Positions 1 through 8,124 of a DNA stretch of 64,000 nt are shown here, one piece after another. Both the position numbers and the translations under genes were made by a program. The DNA comes from Pseudohaliea rubra DSM 19751 (GTDB lineage Bacteria > Pseudomonadota > Gammaproteobacteria > Pseudomonadales > Halieaceae). Below the pieces are notes generated by a model. The model worked only from the letters and a program-made list of their open reading frames with translations. It was not told the DNA's origin and searched no databases. Positions within the stretch are counted from its first letter, which is position 1. Every line of letters starts with the position of its first letter. The stretch covers positions 1-64,000 of the forward strand of contig NZ_KN234753.1 in NCBI RefSeq assembly GCF_000764025.1, written 5' to 3'.

Positions 1-316
1 TCGGTCGCGCCGCGTAGGCCTGGCCGAGATAGGACTCGGCGAAGCGGTTCACGGCGGCCACCGGGTCGTCCTGAGCAAGGCAGGCATGACGCCAGGCGCC
101 AACGGAGGAGCCGAGCACCGCCAGCGGGCCTGTGGAGCGCTGCAGGTAGTCGCCGAAGAGAAAGCGGTCGAGGGCCGCGAGGATAAACCACTTGGGCCCG
201 CCGGAGGCGCCCAGGAGCAGGCTGAACAGGGAGGGATCCCAGCCGTGGCGGGCGAGGGTGGCCGCGGCCTCCCGTCCGGCGTGAATCGCCAGCGGCCCGC
301 CGGCCCGATCAGCCAT
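1..316 (-). CDS. Patatin-like phospholipase family protein, N-terminal part (cut by window edge)
   Basis: The first 105 residues are visible; the gene runs off the left edge. The sequence has a glycine-rich GASGGPKW motif (about residues 37-44), resembling the oxyanion-hole segment of patatins, and a GSSVGAW motif (about 69-75) that fits the Gly-x-Ser-x-Gly nucleophile elbow. This suggests a serine/aspartate lipid acyl hydrolase. The ATG at 316 overlaps the stop of the AraC gene by 8 bases (ATGGCTGA), so the two are probably translationally coupled, with the hydrolase second. No signal peptide is evident, which fits a cytoplasmic enzyme. The substrate cannot be inferred. The missing C-terminal part should carry the Asp of the catalytic dyad. 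Confidence 0.7.
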   Translation of the reverse strand, partial: MADRAGGPLAIHAGREAAATLARHGWDPSLFSLLLGASGGPKWFILAALDRFLFGDYLQRSTGPLAVLGSSVGAWRHACLAQDDPVAAVNRFAESYLGQAYAARP

Positions 317-1307
317 CTGCGCGTACCTGCGCCGGGGAGCGCCCGGTCCAGCGCCGGAAGGCCCGGCGGAAGTTCGACGGGTCGTTGAAGCCCACCATGT
401 AGGCGATGGTCGACAGCGGAAGGCGCGTCTGCGTGAGGTGGCGGGTGGCGTGCTCGACCCGCACCCGGTCGAGCAGAGTCTGGAAGGACTCTCCCTCCCC
501 GGCCAGCCGGCGCCGGTAGGTGCGCGGGCTGAGGTTGAGCATCCGGGCAAGCTGCGGCATCTGCGGATACTGCCCCTCCAGCTTGCGCAGCAGTCGCAGG
601 GTCTGTTCCGCGACTGAGTCGGCGCCCTTGAGATCCTGCAGCAGGCGCGCGCATTCCTCCTCGTAGAGGGCGCGCAGGGCGGGGTTCGACGAAGGCAGGC
701 GTGTACGCAGCAGCGCTCGGTTGAAGCGGATTCGACCTTGCGGTCGTTCGAAGTGGACGTGGTCGCCAAAGAGTGCCCGGTAGGCATCATGGTGCGCCGG
801 GGCCGGATAGGGGAACTCCAGCTCCAGGGTCAGCTCCGGGAGGCCGAGGAGGCCGCGGAGCGTGTTGCGCATGGCGGCGCCCATCAGCTCGAAGCCGAAT
901 TCCGCGAGCTCCGGATAGGGAATGTTCACGGTGGTGATGATGCACTCCCGGTCCGTGAGCGCATACTCGAGCTCCAGCGCCGGCGACAGCAAGTGGTAGT
1001 AGCGCATGAAGAGGTCGAGAACTTCGGCGAGGTCCCGGCAGGTCATGAAGGCCTGGCCGAGGACTGCATGGGCGCTCAGGTTCAGGCGCTCCCCGAGGCG
1101 CAGACCGAGGGCCGGATCGTTGGTGAGCCTGAGGGCGTTGGCCACCAGCCGGGCGAAGTCTGCCTGGGCCACGCGCGCGCCGAGACCGCCGATGCCGGTC
1201 TCGGCCAGCGAAGTGCCCTCGAGGATCGCTGCCTGCGGGTGTCCGCGGCCTGTCACCAGATCGATGAGGATGAGAACGTAGGGCGCTGGAGTCGTGGGGG
1301 CAGCCAT
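309..1307 (-). CDS. AraC-family transcriptional regulator
   Basis: 332 aa. The C-terminal 100 residues form a double helix-turn-helix of AraC type, with the conserved AYMVGFNDPSNFRRAFRRW segment near residues 300-318. The N-terminal 200 residues resemble the arabinose-binding-like domain of the OruR/ArgR-type AraC group, whose members often sense amino acids, fatty acids or other small molecules. It is divergent from the ferritin-like gene across 119 bp (1308-1426) and overlaps the patatin-like gene downstream, so its likely targets are those two neighbours and itself. The 119-bp gap holds small inverted and direct repeats, such as GCAAG/CTTGC around 1340-1356, that could be operators. The effector is unknown. 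Confidence 0.85.
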   Translation of the reverse strand: MAAPTTPAPYVLILIDLVTGRGHPQAAILEGTSLAETGIGGLGARVAQADFARLVANALRLTNDPALGLRLGERLNLSAHAVLGQAFMTCRDLAEVLDLFMRYYHLLSPALELEYALTDRECIITTVNIPYPELAEFGFELMGAAMRNTLRGLLGLPELTLELEFPYPAPAHHDAYRALFGDHVHFERPQGRIRFNRALLRTRLPSSNPALRALYEEECARLLQDLKGADSVAEQTLRLLRKLEGQYPQMPQLARMLNLSPRTYRRRLAGEGESFQTLLDRVRVEHATRHLTQTRLPLSTIAYMVGFNDPSNFRRAFRRWTGRSPAQVRADG

Positions 1308-1426
1308 GGCAGCATTTGGCCATATATGACCCTATTGTGGCAAGAGCGAACCTTGCTCGGGCGGAAAGTCGCTGGCCATAGTGGTGCCATGCCGATAACG
1401 CCTATAACGATAGCAGGAGTTGCCCC

Positions 1427-2635
1427 ATGAAAATCGAATGGAAAGACCAGTCCCCGCGCAAGATCCAGCAGTTCGCACACGCTGACTACCCCCGCGAGAA
1501 TCCCGATCTCGAGGATCTGCTCACCGCGCAGGATGTGGATCACATTGCCGAGATCTTCCAGACGCCGCTCACCGGCGCCTACAACTGGGATTACCAGGTG
1601 CAGGATGACCGTATCAAGAAGCTCTACGATCTCGGCAAGCAGCTGAACTGGGATCCGGAGATCGACATCAACTGGAATCGCCCCTGGCCTGACGAGGAGC
1701 GGGCCCCAGAGCTCATGAACCTGCACGAGTACCCGCCCTACCTGGCCATGGACGACAAGACCAAGGATGAGTTCTGGCTGCACATGAACGCCTGGAGCCT
1801 GTCCCAGTTCCTTCACGGCGAACAGGGCGCCCTGCTCGTGGCCTCGCAGCTCTGCTCCTGTGCACCGACGCTCAACGCCAAGCTCTACGCCGCTTCGCAG
1901 ACCTTCGACGAGGCCCGCCATGTCGAGGTTTTCAACAAGTACCTGCAGAAGCGCATCGGCGTCATGTACCCGATCAATACGCACTTGAAGAGCATCATTG
2001 ACAAGATTCTCACGGATCCGCGCTGGGACATGAAGTTCATCGGCATGCAGATTGTGATCGAGGGCCTGGCGCTGTCCGCCTTCAACACGACCCGCGAGAC
2101 CACGCCGGATCCGGTGCTCAAGGACGTGGTCTACCTGGTCACCCGGGACGAGGCGCGGCATGTGACGTTCGGCGTGAACTACCTGGAGGAGTTCGTGAAG
2201 ACGCTCTCTGACGAGGAGCGCGAGGAGCGCGCCGAGTTTGCCTACCAGGCCTGCGTGGTGAGTCGCGAGCGGCTGGTGGCGACGGACGTGTTCCGGCACT
2301 TCGGTTGGGATGTGGAAGAGGCCCGCAAGCAGGTGCTCGAGGGCTTCGTCATGGCCACTTTCCGCAATCTGCTGTTCCAGCGGGTGGTGCCGAACCTGAA
2401 GCGCATCGGCCTGCTCACGGACAAGATCCGGCCGAAGTTCGAGGAGCTCGGCATTCTCGACTTCGAGAACCTGGCCACGGACGGCGATATCGACTGGACG
2501 GCCCTGGAGCGCCCCCTCGACACCGAGGAGGCCCAGTCTCACGAGCAGAGCATGCTCGCGGCGTTTCATGCGGCGCACGAGGAGGAGCAGGCGTCCACCG
2601 CTGATGAACAGGCTAAGGCCGCTGGTTACGGCTGA
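1427..2635 (+). CDS. Ferritin-like diiron-carboxylate protein
   Basis: 402 aa, start preceded by AGGAG at about 1412-1416. Two ExxH helices with identical spacing are visible: Glu132 followed by DEARH (Glu162/His165), and Glu212 followed by a second DEARH (Glu242/His245). This E-x29-ExxH twice pattern is the ligand set of a four-helix-bundle diiron site, as in ribonucleotide reductase R2, AurF-like oxygenases and rubrerythrin relatives. An oxidase, oxygenase or radical-storage role is therefore possible, but no substrate can be read. There is no signal peptide. The C-terminal 45 residues are acidic and probably disordered. Divergent AraC control is likely. Loss of any of the six ligands in homologues would argue against a diiron enzyme. 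Confidence 0.75.
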   Translation: MKIEWKDQSPRKIQQFAHADYPRENPDLEDLLTAQDVDHIAEIFQTPLTGAYNWDYQVQDDRIKKLYDLGKQLNWDPEIDINWNRPWPDEERAPELMNLHEYPPYLAMDDKTKDEFWLHMNAWSLSQFLHGEQGALLVASQLCSCAPTLNAKLYAASQTFDEARHVEVFNKYLQKRIGVMYPINTHLKSIIDKILTDPRWDMKFIGMQIVIEGLALSAFNTTRETTPDPVLKDVVYLVTRDEARHVTFGVNYLEEFVKTLSDEEREERAEFAYQACVVSRERLVATDVFRHFGWDVEEARKQVLEGFVMATFRNLLFQRVVPNLKRIGLLTDKIRPKFEELGILDFENLATDGDIDWTALERPLDTEEAQSHEQSMLAAFHAAHEEEQASTADEQAKAAGYG

Positions 2636-2724
2636 ACGACGCACTCCCTGTCAGGGGATGTTTGGCGAGCCCAGAAAAGGTTTATTGTAGCTTTTCGTGG
2701 CGGACACGTTGGTCGTCCTGTTCC

Positions 2725-2920
2725 GGGGCGAGCACGGGACACTTCCCTCAGTCGCTCCACGATATTCGCTTGGTGAGGGAAGTGTCCCGCGTTCGCCCCT
2801 GGCGCCTGGCGTACTTCGGGCTCGGCAGGGACCCAGCATGCGGTAGGGGCGGCTGCGGGAGGGTGCCCCCACCAAGCGAATATCGTGGAGCGACTGGGGG
2901 CACCCTCCCGCAGCCGCCCC
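2725..2920. repeat. Pair of inverted hairpin elements with one conserved loop and covarying stems
   Basis: Hairpin 1 has arms 2725-2750 and 2774-2799 (24 of 26 positions complementary, plus one possible G-U pair). Hairpin 2 has arms 2846-2870 and 2896-2920 (25 of 25 complementary). The 25-nt segment 2750-2774 containing loop 1 is the exact reverse complement of loop 2 (2871-2895). Read in the same orientation, the two units share the loop fully, while the stems share only about 15 of 25 positions (GGGGCG, CGGGA and CCC blocks) yet each keeps self-complementarity. A 46-nt spacer (2800-2845) separates them. The element lies in the 384-bp gap between the ferritin-like gene and rpsT and contains no convincing gene. 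It is not a simple intrinsic terminator because neither hairpin has a T-tract. Confidence 0.9.
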
Positions 2921-2936
2921 GGAAATTTACGATTAA

Positions 2937-2977
2937 CCAAAAAAAAGCCGGCGCTCCTTTCCGGGCGCCGGCCTTTC
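2937..2977 (-). terminator. Rho-independent terminator of rpsT
   Basis: A GCCGGCGC/GCGCCGGC stem (2947-2954 with 2965-2972) is followed on the minus strand by an uninterrupted T-tract (the A-run at 2939-2946). It sits about 45 bp after the rpsT stop codon. Confidence 0.85.
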
Positions 2978-3019
2978 TTGTGAGATGCAGTCGTGGGACG
3001 GAGCGCAGGGCCCGCCCGC

Positions 3020-3286
3020 TCAGGCGGCCAGGTTCTTGACCTGGGCGCTCAGGCGGCTCTTGTGCCGCGCTGCCTTGTTCTTGTGGATGATGCCCTTGTC
3101 GGCCATGCGGTCGATGACCGGAACGGCCTGCGTGTAGGCCTCGCGGGCTTTTTCCACGTCGCCGCTCTTGATCGCTGCGACAACGCCCTTGATCTTCGTG
3201 CGCACGAGCGAGCGCAGGCTGGCGTTGCGGGAGCGGCGCTTCTCCGCCTGGCGGGCGCGCTTGCGGGCTTGCGGTGAGTTGGCCAC
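3020..3286 (-). CDS. rpsT: 30S ribosomal protein S20
   Basis: 88 aa, the usual length for S20. The N-terminus [18 protein letters not shown] and the motif [12 protein letters not shown] near the C-terminus are diagnostic. S20 binds 16S rRNA early in 30S assembly. The gene is monocistronic, with a strong promoter just upstream and an intrinsic terminator downstream. It is divergent from the tyrosine phosphatase gene. The protein is highly basic and has no unusual features. Confidence 0.98.
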   Translation of the reverse strand: MANSPQARKRARQAEKRRSRNASLRSLVRTKIKGVVAAIKSGDVEKAREAYTQAVPVIDRMADKGIIHKNKAARHKSRLSAQVKNLAA

Positions 3287-3328
3287 GGTGTGTCCTCTGA
3301 ATCAGTAACAGAAAAATCGGGAGGGCGG

Positions 3329-3357
3329 AGTATCCATAGGTGCGGTATCATTGTCAA
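3329..3357 (-). promoter_or_regulatory. Sigma70-type promoter of rpsT
   Basis: On the minus strand a consensus TTGACA (3352-3357) is followed after exactly 17 bp by GATACT (3329-3334). The implied start lies about 35 bp before the rpsT ATG. Confidence 0.7.
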
Positions 3358-3408
3358 CTGCGCCACCCGGCCGCTGCCGGCCCCTCGCAACGCCTCCAGG
3401 AGTACCCC

Positions 3409-4404
3409 ATGGCCCTCAACCCCGACAGCGTTCACATCTGGCGCACGCCGGATGGTCACCACTACCTTCACTGGGAGACCAGCGATCCGGCGACGGCGGT
3501 CGCCGTCGAGCCCATCGACGCCGTGGCCGAGACCCGGGAGCTGCCGCCGGGCGGTCCCGGACGGGCACGGATCTCGGGTCTGCCCGCGTCGCGCCGGCAC
3601 TTTTTCCGCCTTCGCGACAGTTATGGCACGGAGGTGGTTGCCGCGGCCCGGGGCCTTGGCCTGCCGGGGGGCGTGAACTTCCGCGATTTCGGCGGCTACC
3701 GCGCGGCAGACGGGCGCCGCGTGCGCTGGGGTTACCTGTTCCGCTCCGGCAACCTGTCCCGCCTCACTGATGAAGCCCAGGCCATGTTCACCGGGCTTGC
3801 CATTGATGTGGTCTGCGACTTCCGGCGCGAAGATGAGCAGGTCAGTGACCCGAGCCTGCTGCCCAGCGGGCCCCGGCGCATCAACCTCGCGATTACCCCC
3901 GGCAGCCAGGGCAGTGCGCTCTATGACGCGCGGCACCGGCTCACCGATGCCGAGGCCATGGCCGAGGCCATGCGCGACATCAACCGGGAGTTCGTGCGTT
4001 CACAGAGCGACCGCTATGCTGCACTTTTCAGCCACCTGCTGGAGCCCCGTAACGAGCGCTGCCTCGTGCACTGCGCCGCCGGCAAGGACCGCACGGGTTT
4101 TGCCGCTGCGCTGGTGCTCTTTGCGCTGGGCGTGCCGCAGGAAACGGTGCTCCACGATTACCTGTTGACGCGGCACTACTTCGACGCCACCGGTGAACTG
4201 GGCCGGGTGCGCGAGAAGTACGATATGCATCACCTGGATGACGAGGTGTTGCTGCCGATGCTGCAGGTGGACGAGAGCTACCTCGGCGCTGCGCTGGGGG
4301 TCATTGCGGAAGACTACGGCAGCACCGAGGCCTATCTTGAAGAGGCGCTGGGCGTTGGCCCGGCGGAGCGGGCGGCGCTGGCCGCCCGCTACCTGGAAGA
4401 CTAG
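3409..4404 (+). CDS. Tyrosine-protein phosphatase (dual-specificity-like)
   Basis: 331 aa when started at ATG 3409, which has AGGAG at 3398-3402 in front; an upstream ATG at 3340 lies inside the rpsT promoter region and is less likely. The signature HCAAGKDRTG gives the P-loop Cys222 and Arg228 of Cys-x5-Arg phosphatases. The preceding segment GVNFRDFGGYRAADG with LFRSGNLSRL is typical of the bacterial Y_phosphatase3 family related to Listeria LipA. The first 90 residues look like a beta-rich N-terminal domain. Substrates of this family include phosphotyrosine proteins and phosphoinositides; which applies here is unknown. The stop overlaps the end of the convergent small membrane protein gene. 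Confidence 0.88.
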   Translation: MALNPDSVHIWRTPDGHHYLHWETSDPATAVAVEPIDAVAETRELPPGGPGRARISGLPASRRHFFRLRDSYGTEVVAAARGLGLPGGVNFRDFGGYRAADGRRVRWGYLFRSGNLSRLTDEAQAMFTGLAIDVVCDFRREDEQVSDPSLLPSGPRRINLAITPGSQGSALYDARHRLTDAEAMAEAMRDINREFVRSQSDRYAALFSHLLEPRNERCLVHCAAGKDRTGFAAALVLFALGVPQETVLHDYLLTRHYFDATGELGRVREKYDMHHLDDEVLLPMLQVDESYLGAALGVIAEDYGSTEAYLEEALGVGPAERAALAARYLED

Positions 4405-4628
4405 CTGAGACCCAGGCCGAGGCAGAGGAGGCCGATCGCGGCGACGCCGACACTCTGGCCGGCCTTGTCGAGGTGGAACAGGCCGTAGAGATAGGCCAGG
4501 GGCGGCAGCAGCGTGGCGACGAGGCCCCAGGCGTAATCCTCGCGCCAGGCCGTGATGAGCATCAGAATCCAGCTCACCAGCAGGATGGCAGCGCCAAAGG
4601 TCGTCAGGGCAGCACTCGCAGCGTCCAT
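4401..4628 (-). CDS. Small hypothetical membrane protein
   Basis: 75 aa with two clear hydrophobic helices (about residues 8-27 and 33-52) and a third at the C-terminus (about 58-75). The loops carry few charges, so it should be an inner-membrane protein. The end overlaps the phosphatase stop by 4 bases in convergent orientation. I do not recognise the family. The codon pattern and hydrophobic periodicity favour a real gene, but no partner or function is visible. Confidence 0.55.
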   Translation of the reverse strand: MDAASAALTTFGAAILLVSWILMLITAWREDYAWGLVATLLPPLAYLYGLFHLDKAGQSVGVAAIGLLCLGLGLS

Positions 4629-4798
4629 GGTTCCTCCATGATGGACTCGGGGGGTCGATAAAACGCTGGCAAGCCTACCAGAAAGCGGCGCTGGCGCTAG
4701 TGTTTTCTGGGCGCCGCGGGCTGCCGGGGCTGTTTCTGGCGGATGACGCTGAGAGGCTTTTTCGTTAAGGTTAGGCGCTTTTTTTCGAGGATAACCGC

Positions 4799-5950
4799 TT
4801 GAGCGAGCACGATCCTTTCGCCGACATCAGGCCCTACCGCGACGACGAACTGGCGCCGGTGCTCGCCCGGCTGCTCCGGGACCGGGAGCTCACGGGGGCC
4901 GTTGCCGCTTTTCGCTTCGGTGGCCCGGCCCGTCTGCTGCCTTTCCTGCTCCGCCCGGCGGTGCGCTGGTACCTGAAGCGCGAGCTGCGCGGCGTCGCCA
5001 GCATCCGCGACCTGCAGCTGGTGATCCGCCGATACATGGATGCCATGATCGAGCAAACCACTGCCGGCCTCACGGTTTCCGGCCTGGAACGGCTCGACCC
5101 GGATCGCGCCTACCTTTTCGTCAGTAACCACCGGGACATCGCCCTCGACCCGGCTTTCACCAATTATGCGCTGCACATAAACGGCTTCGACACGGTGCAG
5201 ATCGCCATCGGTGACAACCTGCTGACCAAGCCCTGGGTCGCCGACCTCATGCGCCTGAATAAGAGCTTTCTTGTGCGCCGCTCGGCGGCGGGACCGCGGG
5301 AACTGTTCGCCGCATCCCGGCACCTTTCCGCCTACATCCGCCACGCCCTCACGGTCGAGGGCGCCAACGTCTGGATCGCCCAGCGCGAGGGGCGGGCCAA
5401 GGACGGTGTGGATCGCACGGAGCCGGCCGTAATAAAGATGCTCTCGCTGAGTCGCGACAAGGCCGCCGAGGCCTTCGGCGAACACATCGCCAGCCTTGGC
5501 ATCGTCCCGGTCGCCATTTCCTACGAGCTCGATCCCTGTGACGCCCTCAAGGCCCGGGAGCTGGCGGAGCGCGCCCGCACCGGTGCCTATGCCAAGGGCG
5601 AGCAGGAAGACGTGGCCTCCATCGGCGTAGGTATCGCCGGCAGCAAGGGTCGGGTCCATGTCAGCTTCGGGACGCCCCTGGGCAGCGGCTTCGAGAGCCC
5701 GGCGGCGGTCGCTGCGGAAGTCGACCGGCAGATACTTGCCGGCTTCCGGCTGCACCCCTCCAATCTCCAGGCCTATGAGGCGCTCGAGGGTCGGGCGCCG
5801 CCGGCGGGGCTGACCTGCGAGAGCGGGTCAATCTCCGCCGCGGTATTCCGCGCCCGCATGGAGGCGATCCCGCTCGCGCACCGACCCTTTGCGCTTGCCG
5901 GCTACGCCAACGCCGTACGCAGCCAGCTTGCCCTGCGCGAGGCGGCTTGA
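4799..5950 (+). CDS. 1-acyl-sn-glycerol-3-phosphate acyltransferase-like protein
   Basis: 383 aa, TTG start with GAGG at 4787-4790. The acyltransferase motif NHRDIALD (His111-x4-Asp116) and an EGR motif (197-199) are the catalytic and phosphate-binding elements of the PlsC superfamily, which acylates lysophosphatidate or other lysolipids. The protein is longer than E. coli PlsC (about 245 aa), with an extra C-terminal region of about 130 residues, so it belongs to the long glycerol-phosphate-acyltransferase-like branch rather than housekeeping PlsC. The stop overlaps the dinG start (TTGA), so the pair forms one transcription unit. The acyl donor and acceptor are not inferable. Confidence 0.8.
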   Translation: MSEHDPFADIRPYRDDELAPVLARLLRDRELTGAVAAFRFGGPARLLPFLLRPAVRWYLKRELRGVASIRDLQLVIRRYMDAMIEQTTAGLTVSGLERLDPDRAYLFVSNHRDIALDPAFTNYALHINGFDTVQIAIGDNLLTKPWVADLMRLNKSFLVRRSAAGPRELFAASRHLSAYIRHALTVEGANVWIAQREGRAKDGVDRTEPAVIKMLSLSRDKAAEAFGEHIASLGIVPVAISYELDPCDALKARELAERARTGAYAKGEQEDVASIGVGIAGSKGRVHVSFGTPLGSGFESPAAVAAEVDRQILAGFRLHPSNLQAYEALEGRAPPAGLTCESGSISAAVFRARMEAIPLAHRPFALAGYANAVRSQLALREAA

Positions 5951-8073
5951 CGGACTTGCTGAGCGAGAGCCTCAAGGAGCGGATCCGCGCCGCCTACAGC
6001 GCCACCGTTGCCGCGCGCAAGCTCAGCCCCCGCCGTGGGCAGCGGCAGATGATCGGTGCCGTCGCCCGGGCCCTGGCGCGCCGCCCCGAGGATGGCAGCG
6101 CCCCGACCGAGTCCCCCATCTGCGTCGTCGAGGCCGGGACGGGCACGGGCAAGACCATCGCCTACGCACTCGCGGCTATTCCTGTCGCCCAGGATCGTGG
6201 CAAGCGCCTTGTGGTGGCAACCGCCACCGTTGCCCTGCAGGAGCAGTTTGTACACAAGGACCTGCCGGACATTGCCGCCGGTAGCGGACTCGTCTTTACC
6301 GCCGCGCTTGCCAAGGGCCGTCGGCGTTATGTCTGCCTGAGCAAGCTGGATCGCCAGCTCGCCCAGGGGCAGGACGCTTCGGCCGCCATTCCCCTGTATC
6401 CCGACGAACTGCCCGCGGCAGGGGCGGCCGACGCGCTCCCGCGCTACGAAGCGATGATAGATGCACTGGGGCGCGGCAGCTGGGACGGTGATCGGGACAG
6501 CTGGCCCGAGGCCCTCGATGAGGCGGCCTGGCTGCCGGTCACTACGGACCATAACCAGTGCACCGGGCGGCGCTGTCCCAATGTGGGTCAGTGCAGTTTT
6601 TTTCGCGCCCGGGAGGCGCTGCAGGGCGCTGATGTCGTCGTCGCCAACCATGACCTGGTGCTGGCTGACCTCGCCCTCGGCGGCGGTGCTATCCTGCCAC
6701 CACCGGAGGACACCATCTATATTTTCGACGAGGGCCATCACCTCCCGGATAAAGCCCTCAACCATTTCTCCAGCTTCTGCCGCCTGCACAGCACCCGCCA
6801 GTGGCTGCGCGACAGCGCGCGCGGGCTCACCGCCGGGGTGGCGGACATCGGCGGTATCGCCGGCGTCGGCCCGCTCCTGGAGCAGTTACCCGACAAGCTC
6901 GAGGACCTTGCCGGAGGGCTGGAGGTTGTGGAGGACGCGGTTGCGGCTCTGCTCGCCGAGGACGATGCGCACACCGGCCGCGAGGCTGAACGCCTGCGTT
7001 TTCCGCACGGCCGTGTGCCCGCAGTGCTCGAGCCCCTCGCCGGCAACCTCGCCGCAGGGTTCGGCCGCCTGGCCTCGAACCTTGCCCGCCTGGAGGGCTG
7101 CCTTGAGGACGAATTGGAAAACGGCGACCGCGAAACCGTCGAGCCCTGGCACCTTGCCGTGGCCGGCATGCGCGGGCGGGCGGAGAACACCCTCGCACTC
7201 TGGCAGGACTATGCAGCGCCGGATCCGGAAGGGCAGCCGCCGCGGGCCCGCTGGATCACCCGGATCCGCACGGCTGCCGGCGGCACCGTGGGGCACGATC
7301 TCCTGTGCAGCCCGATCCTGGCCACGGATATTCTCGCCGAGCACCTCTGGCCGCGCGCTGCGGGGGTGGTTGTCACCTCGGCCACGCTGACCGCCCTGCG
7401 CAGCTTTGATCGCTTCCGGCAGCGCAGCGGTGTGCCCGACGACGCCATCTTCGAGGTTGTGGGCAGCCCCTTCGACTACCGCCGGGCGACGCTCACTGTC
7501 CCGGCCATGGCGGCGGACGGGGGCAATGCCGCCGCCCACACGGCTGAACTCATAGAGCACCTGCCGCACTGGCTTGACGAGGACGAGGCCGCGCTGGTGC
7601 TGTTCGGCTCCCGGCGGCAGATGCTGGAGGTGTGTGATGGGGTTGCCGGTCGTATGGGTGACCGGCTGCTGGTGCAGGACAGCCTCGGCAAGCAGGAGAT
7701 CCTGCGCCGGCATCGGGAGGCGGTGGACGCGGGCCGCGGCAGCGTTATCTTCGGCCTGGCGAGCTTCGCCGAGGGCGTGGACCTGCCCGGCGACTACTGC
7801 CGTCACGTGGTGATCGCCAAGCTGCCCTTCGCCGTGCCCGACAGCCCGCTGGAGGCGGCGCTTGCCGAGTGGGTGGAGGACCAGGGGGGTAACGCTTTTA
7901 TGGAGATCAGCGTCCCCGACGCAGCGCTCCGCCTGACCCAGGCCAGCGGCCGACTGCTGCGCACCGAAGGCGACTGGGGCCGCATCACCCTCTGTGACCG
8001 GCGCGTGGTTACCCGGCGCTACGGCCGGGCTATCCTCGATTCCCTGCCGCCTTTCCGGCGCGAGATTGCATAA
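5947..8073 (+). CDS. dinG: ATP-dependent DNA helicase DinG (Fe-S, XPD-like)
   Basis: 708 aa against about 716 in E. coli. Walker A EAGTGTGKT (62-70), Walker B DEGHH (261-265) and four cysteines at 130, 205, 210 and 216 (CTGRRCPNVGQC) that would bind a 4Fe-4S cluster define an XPD-type 5'-3' helicase. DinG removes R-loops and D-loops and helps forks pass transcription. The helicase C-terminal motifs are present (SFAEGVDLPGDYC, QASGRLLR). The start TTG overlaps the acyltransferase stop. No LexA-type box is seen ahead of the two-gene unit, unlike the SOS-controlled E. coli gene. Confidence 0.93.
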   Translation: MTDLLSESLKERIRAAYSATVAARKLSPRRGQRQMIGAVARALARRPEDGSAPTESPICVVEAGTGTGKTIAYALAAIPVAQDRGKRLVVATATVALQEQFVHKDLPDIAAGSGLVFTAALAKGRRRYVCLSKLDRQLAQGQDASAAIPLYPDELPAAGAADALPRYEAMIDALGRGSWDGDRDSWPEALDEAAWLPVTTDHNQCTGRRCPNVGQCSFFRAREALQGADVVVANHDLVLADLALGGGAILPPPEDTIYIFDEGHHLPDKALNHFSSFCRLHSTRQWLRDSARGLTAGVADIGGIAGVGPLLEQLPDKLEDLAGGLEVVEDAVAALLAEDDAHTGREAERLRFPHGRVPAVLEPLAGNLAAGFGRLASNLARLEGCLEDELENGDRETVEPWHLAVAGMRGRAENTLALWQDYAAPDPEGQPPRARWITRIRTAAGGTVGHDLLCSPILATDILAEHLWPRAAGVVVTSATLTALRSFDRFRQRSGVPDDAIFEVVGSPFDYRRATLTVPAMAADGGNAAAHTAELIEHLPHWLDEDEAALVLFGSRRQMLEVCDGVAGRMGDRLLVQDSLGKQEILRRHREAVDAGRGSVIFGLASFAEGVDLPGDYCRHVVIAKLPFAVPDSPLEAALAEWVEDQGGNAFMEISVPDAALRLTQASGRLLRTEGDWGRITLCDRRVVTRRYGRAILDSLPPFRREIA

Positions 8074-8102
8074 AAAAACCGGCCGTGCGGGGCACGACCG
8101 GC
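8072..8102 (-). terminator. Intrinsic terminator of the first TonB receptor gene
   Basis: A 10-bp stem (8079-8088 with 8092-8101, one mismatch) has seven T on the minus strand after it (A-run 8072-8078). It lies directly at the dinG stop and probably serves the minus-strand receptor gene. Confidence 0.75.
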
Positions 8103-8124
8103 TTCGGTTGGGCGGTGCGTGGGG

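Noticed and set aside
2725-2920. Reading the paired hairpins as ordinary rho-independent terminators or integron attC sites
   Set aside because: No T-tract follows either hairpin, and there are no attC core sites, extrahelical bases or cassette genes.
2636-2940. Short open frames through the hairpin region (2626-2940 minus, 2662-3039 plus)
   Set aside because: They arise from reading the inverted repeats and show no start context or protein-like conservation.
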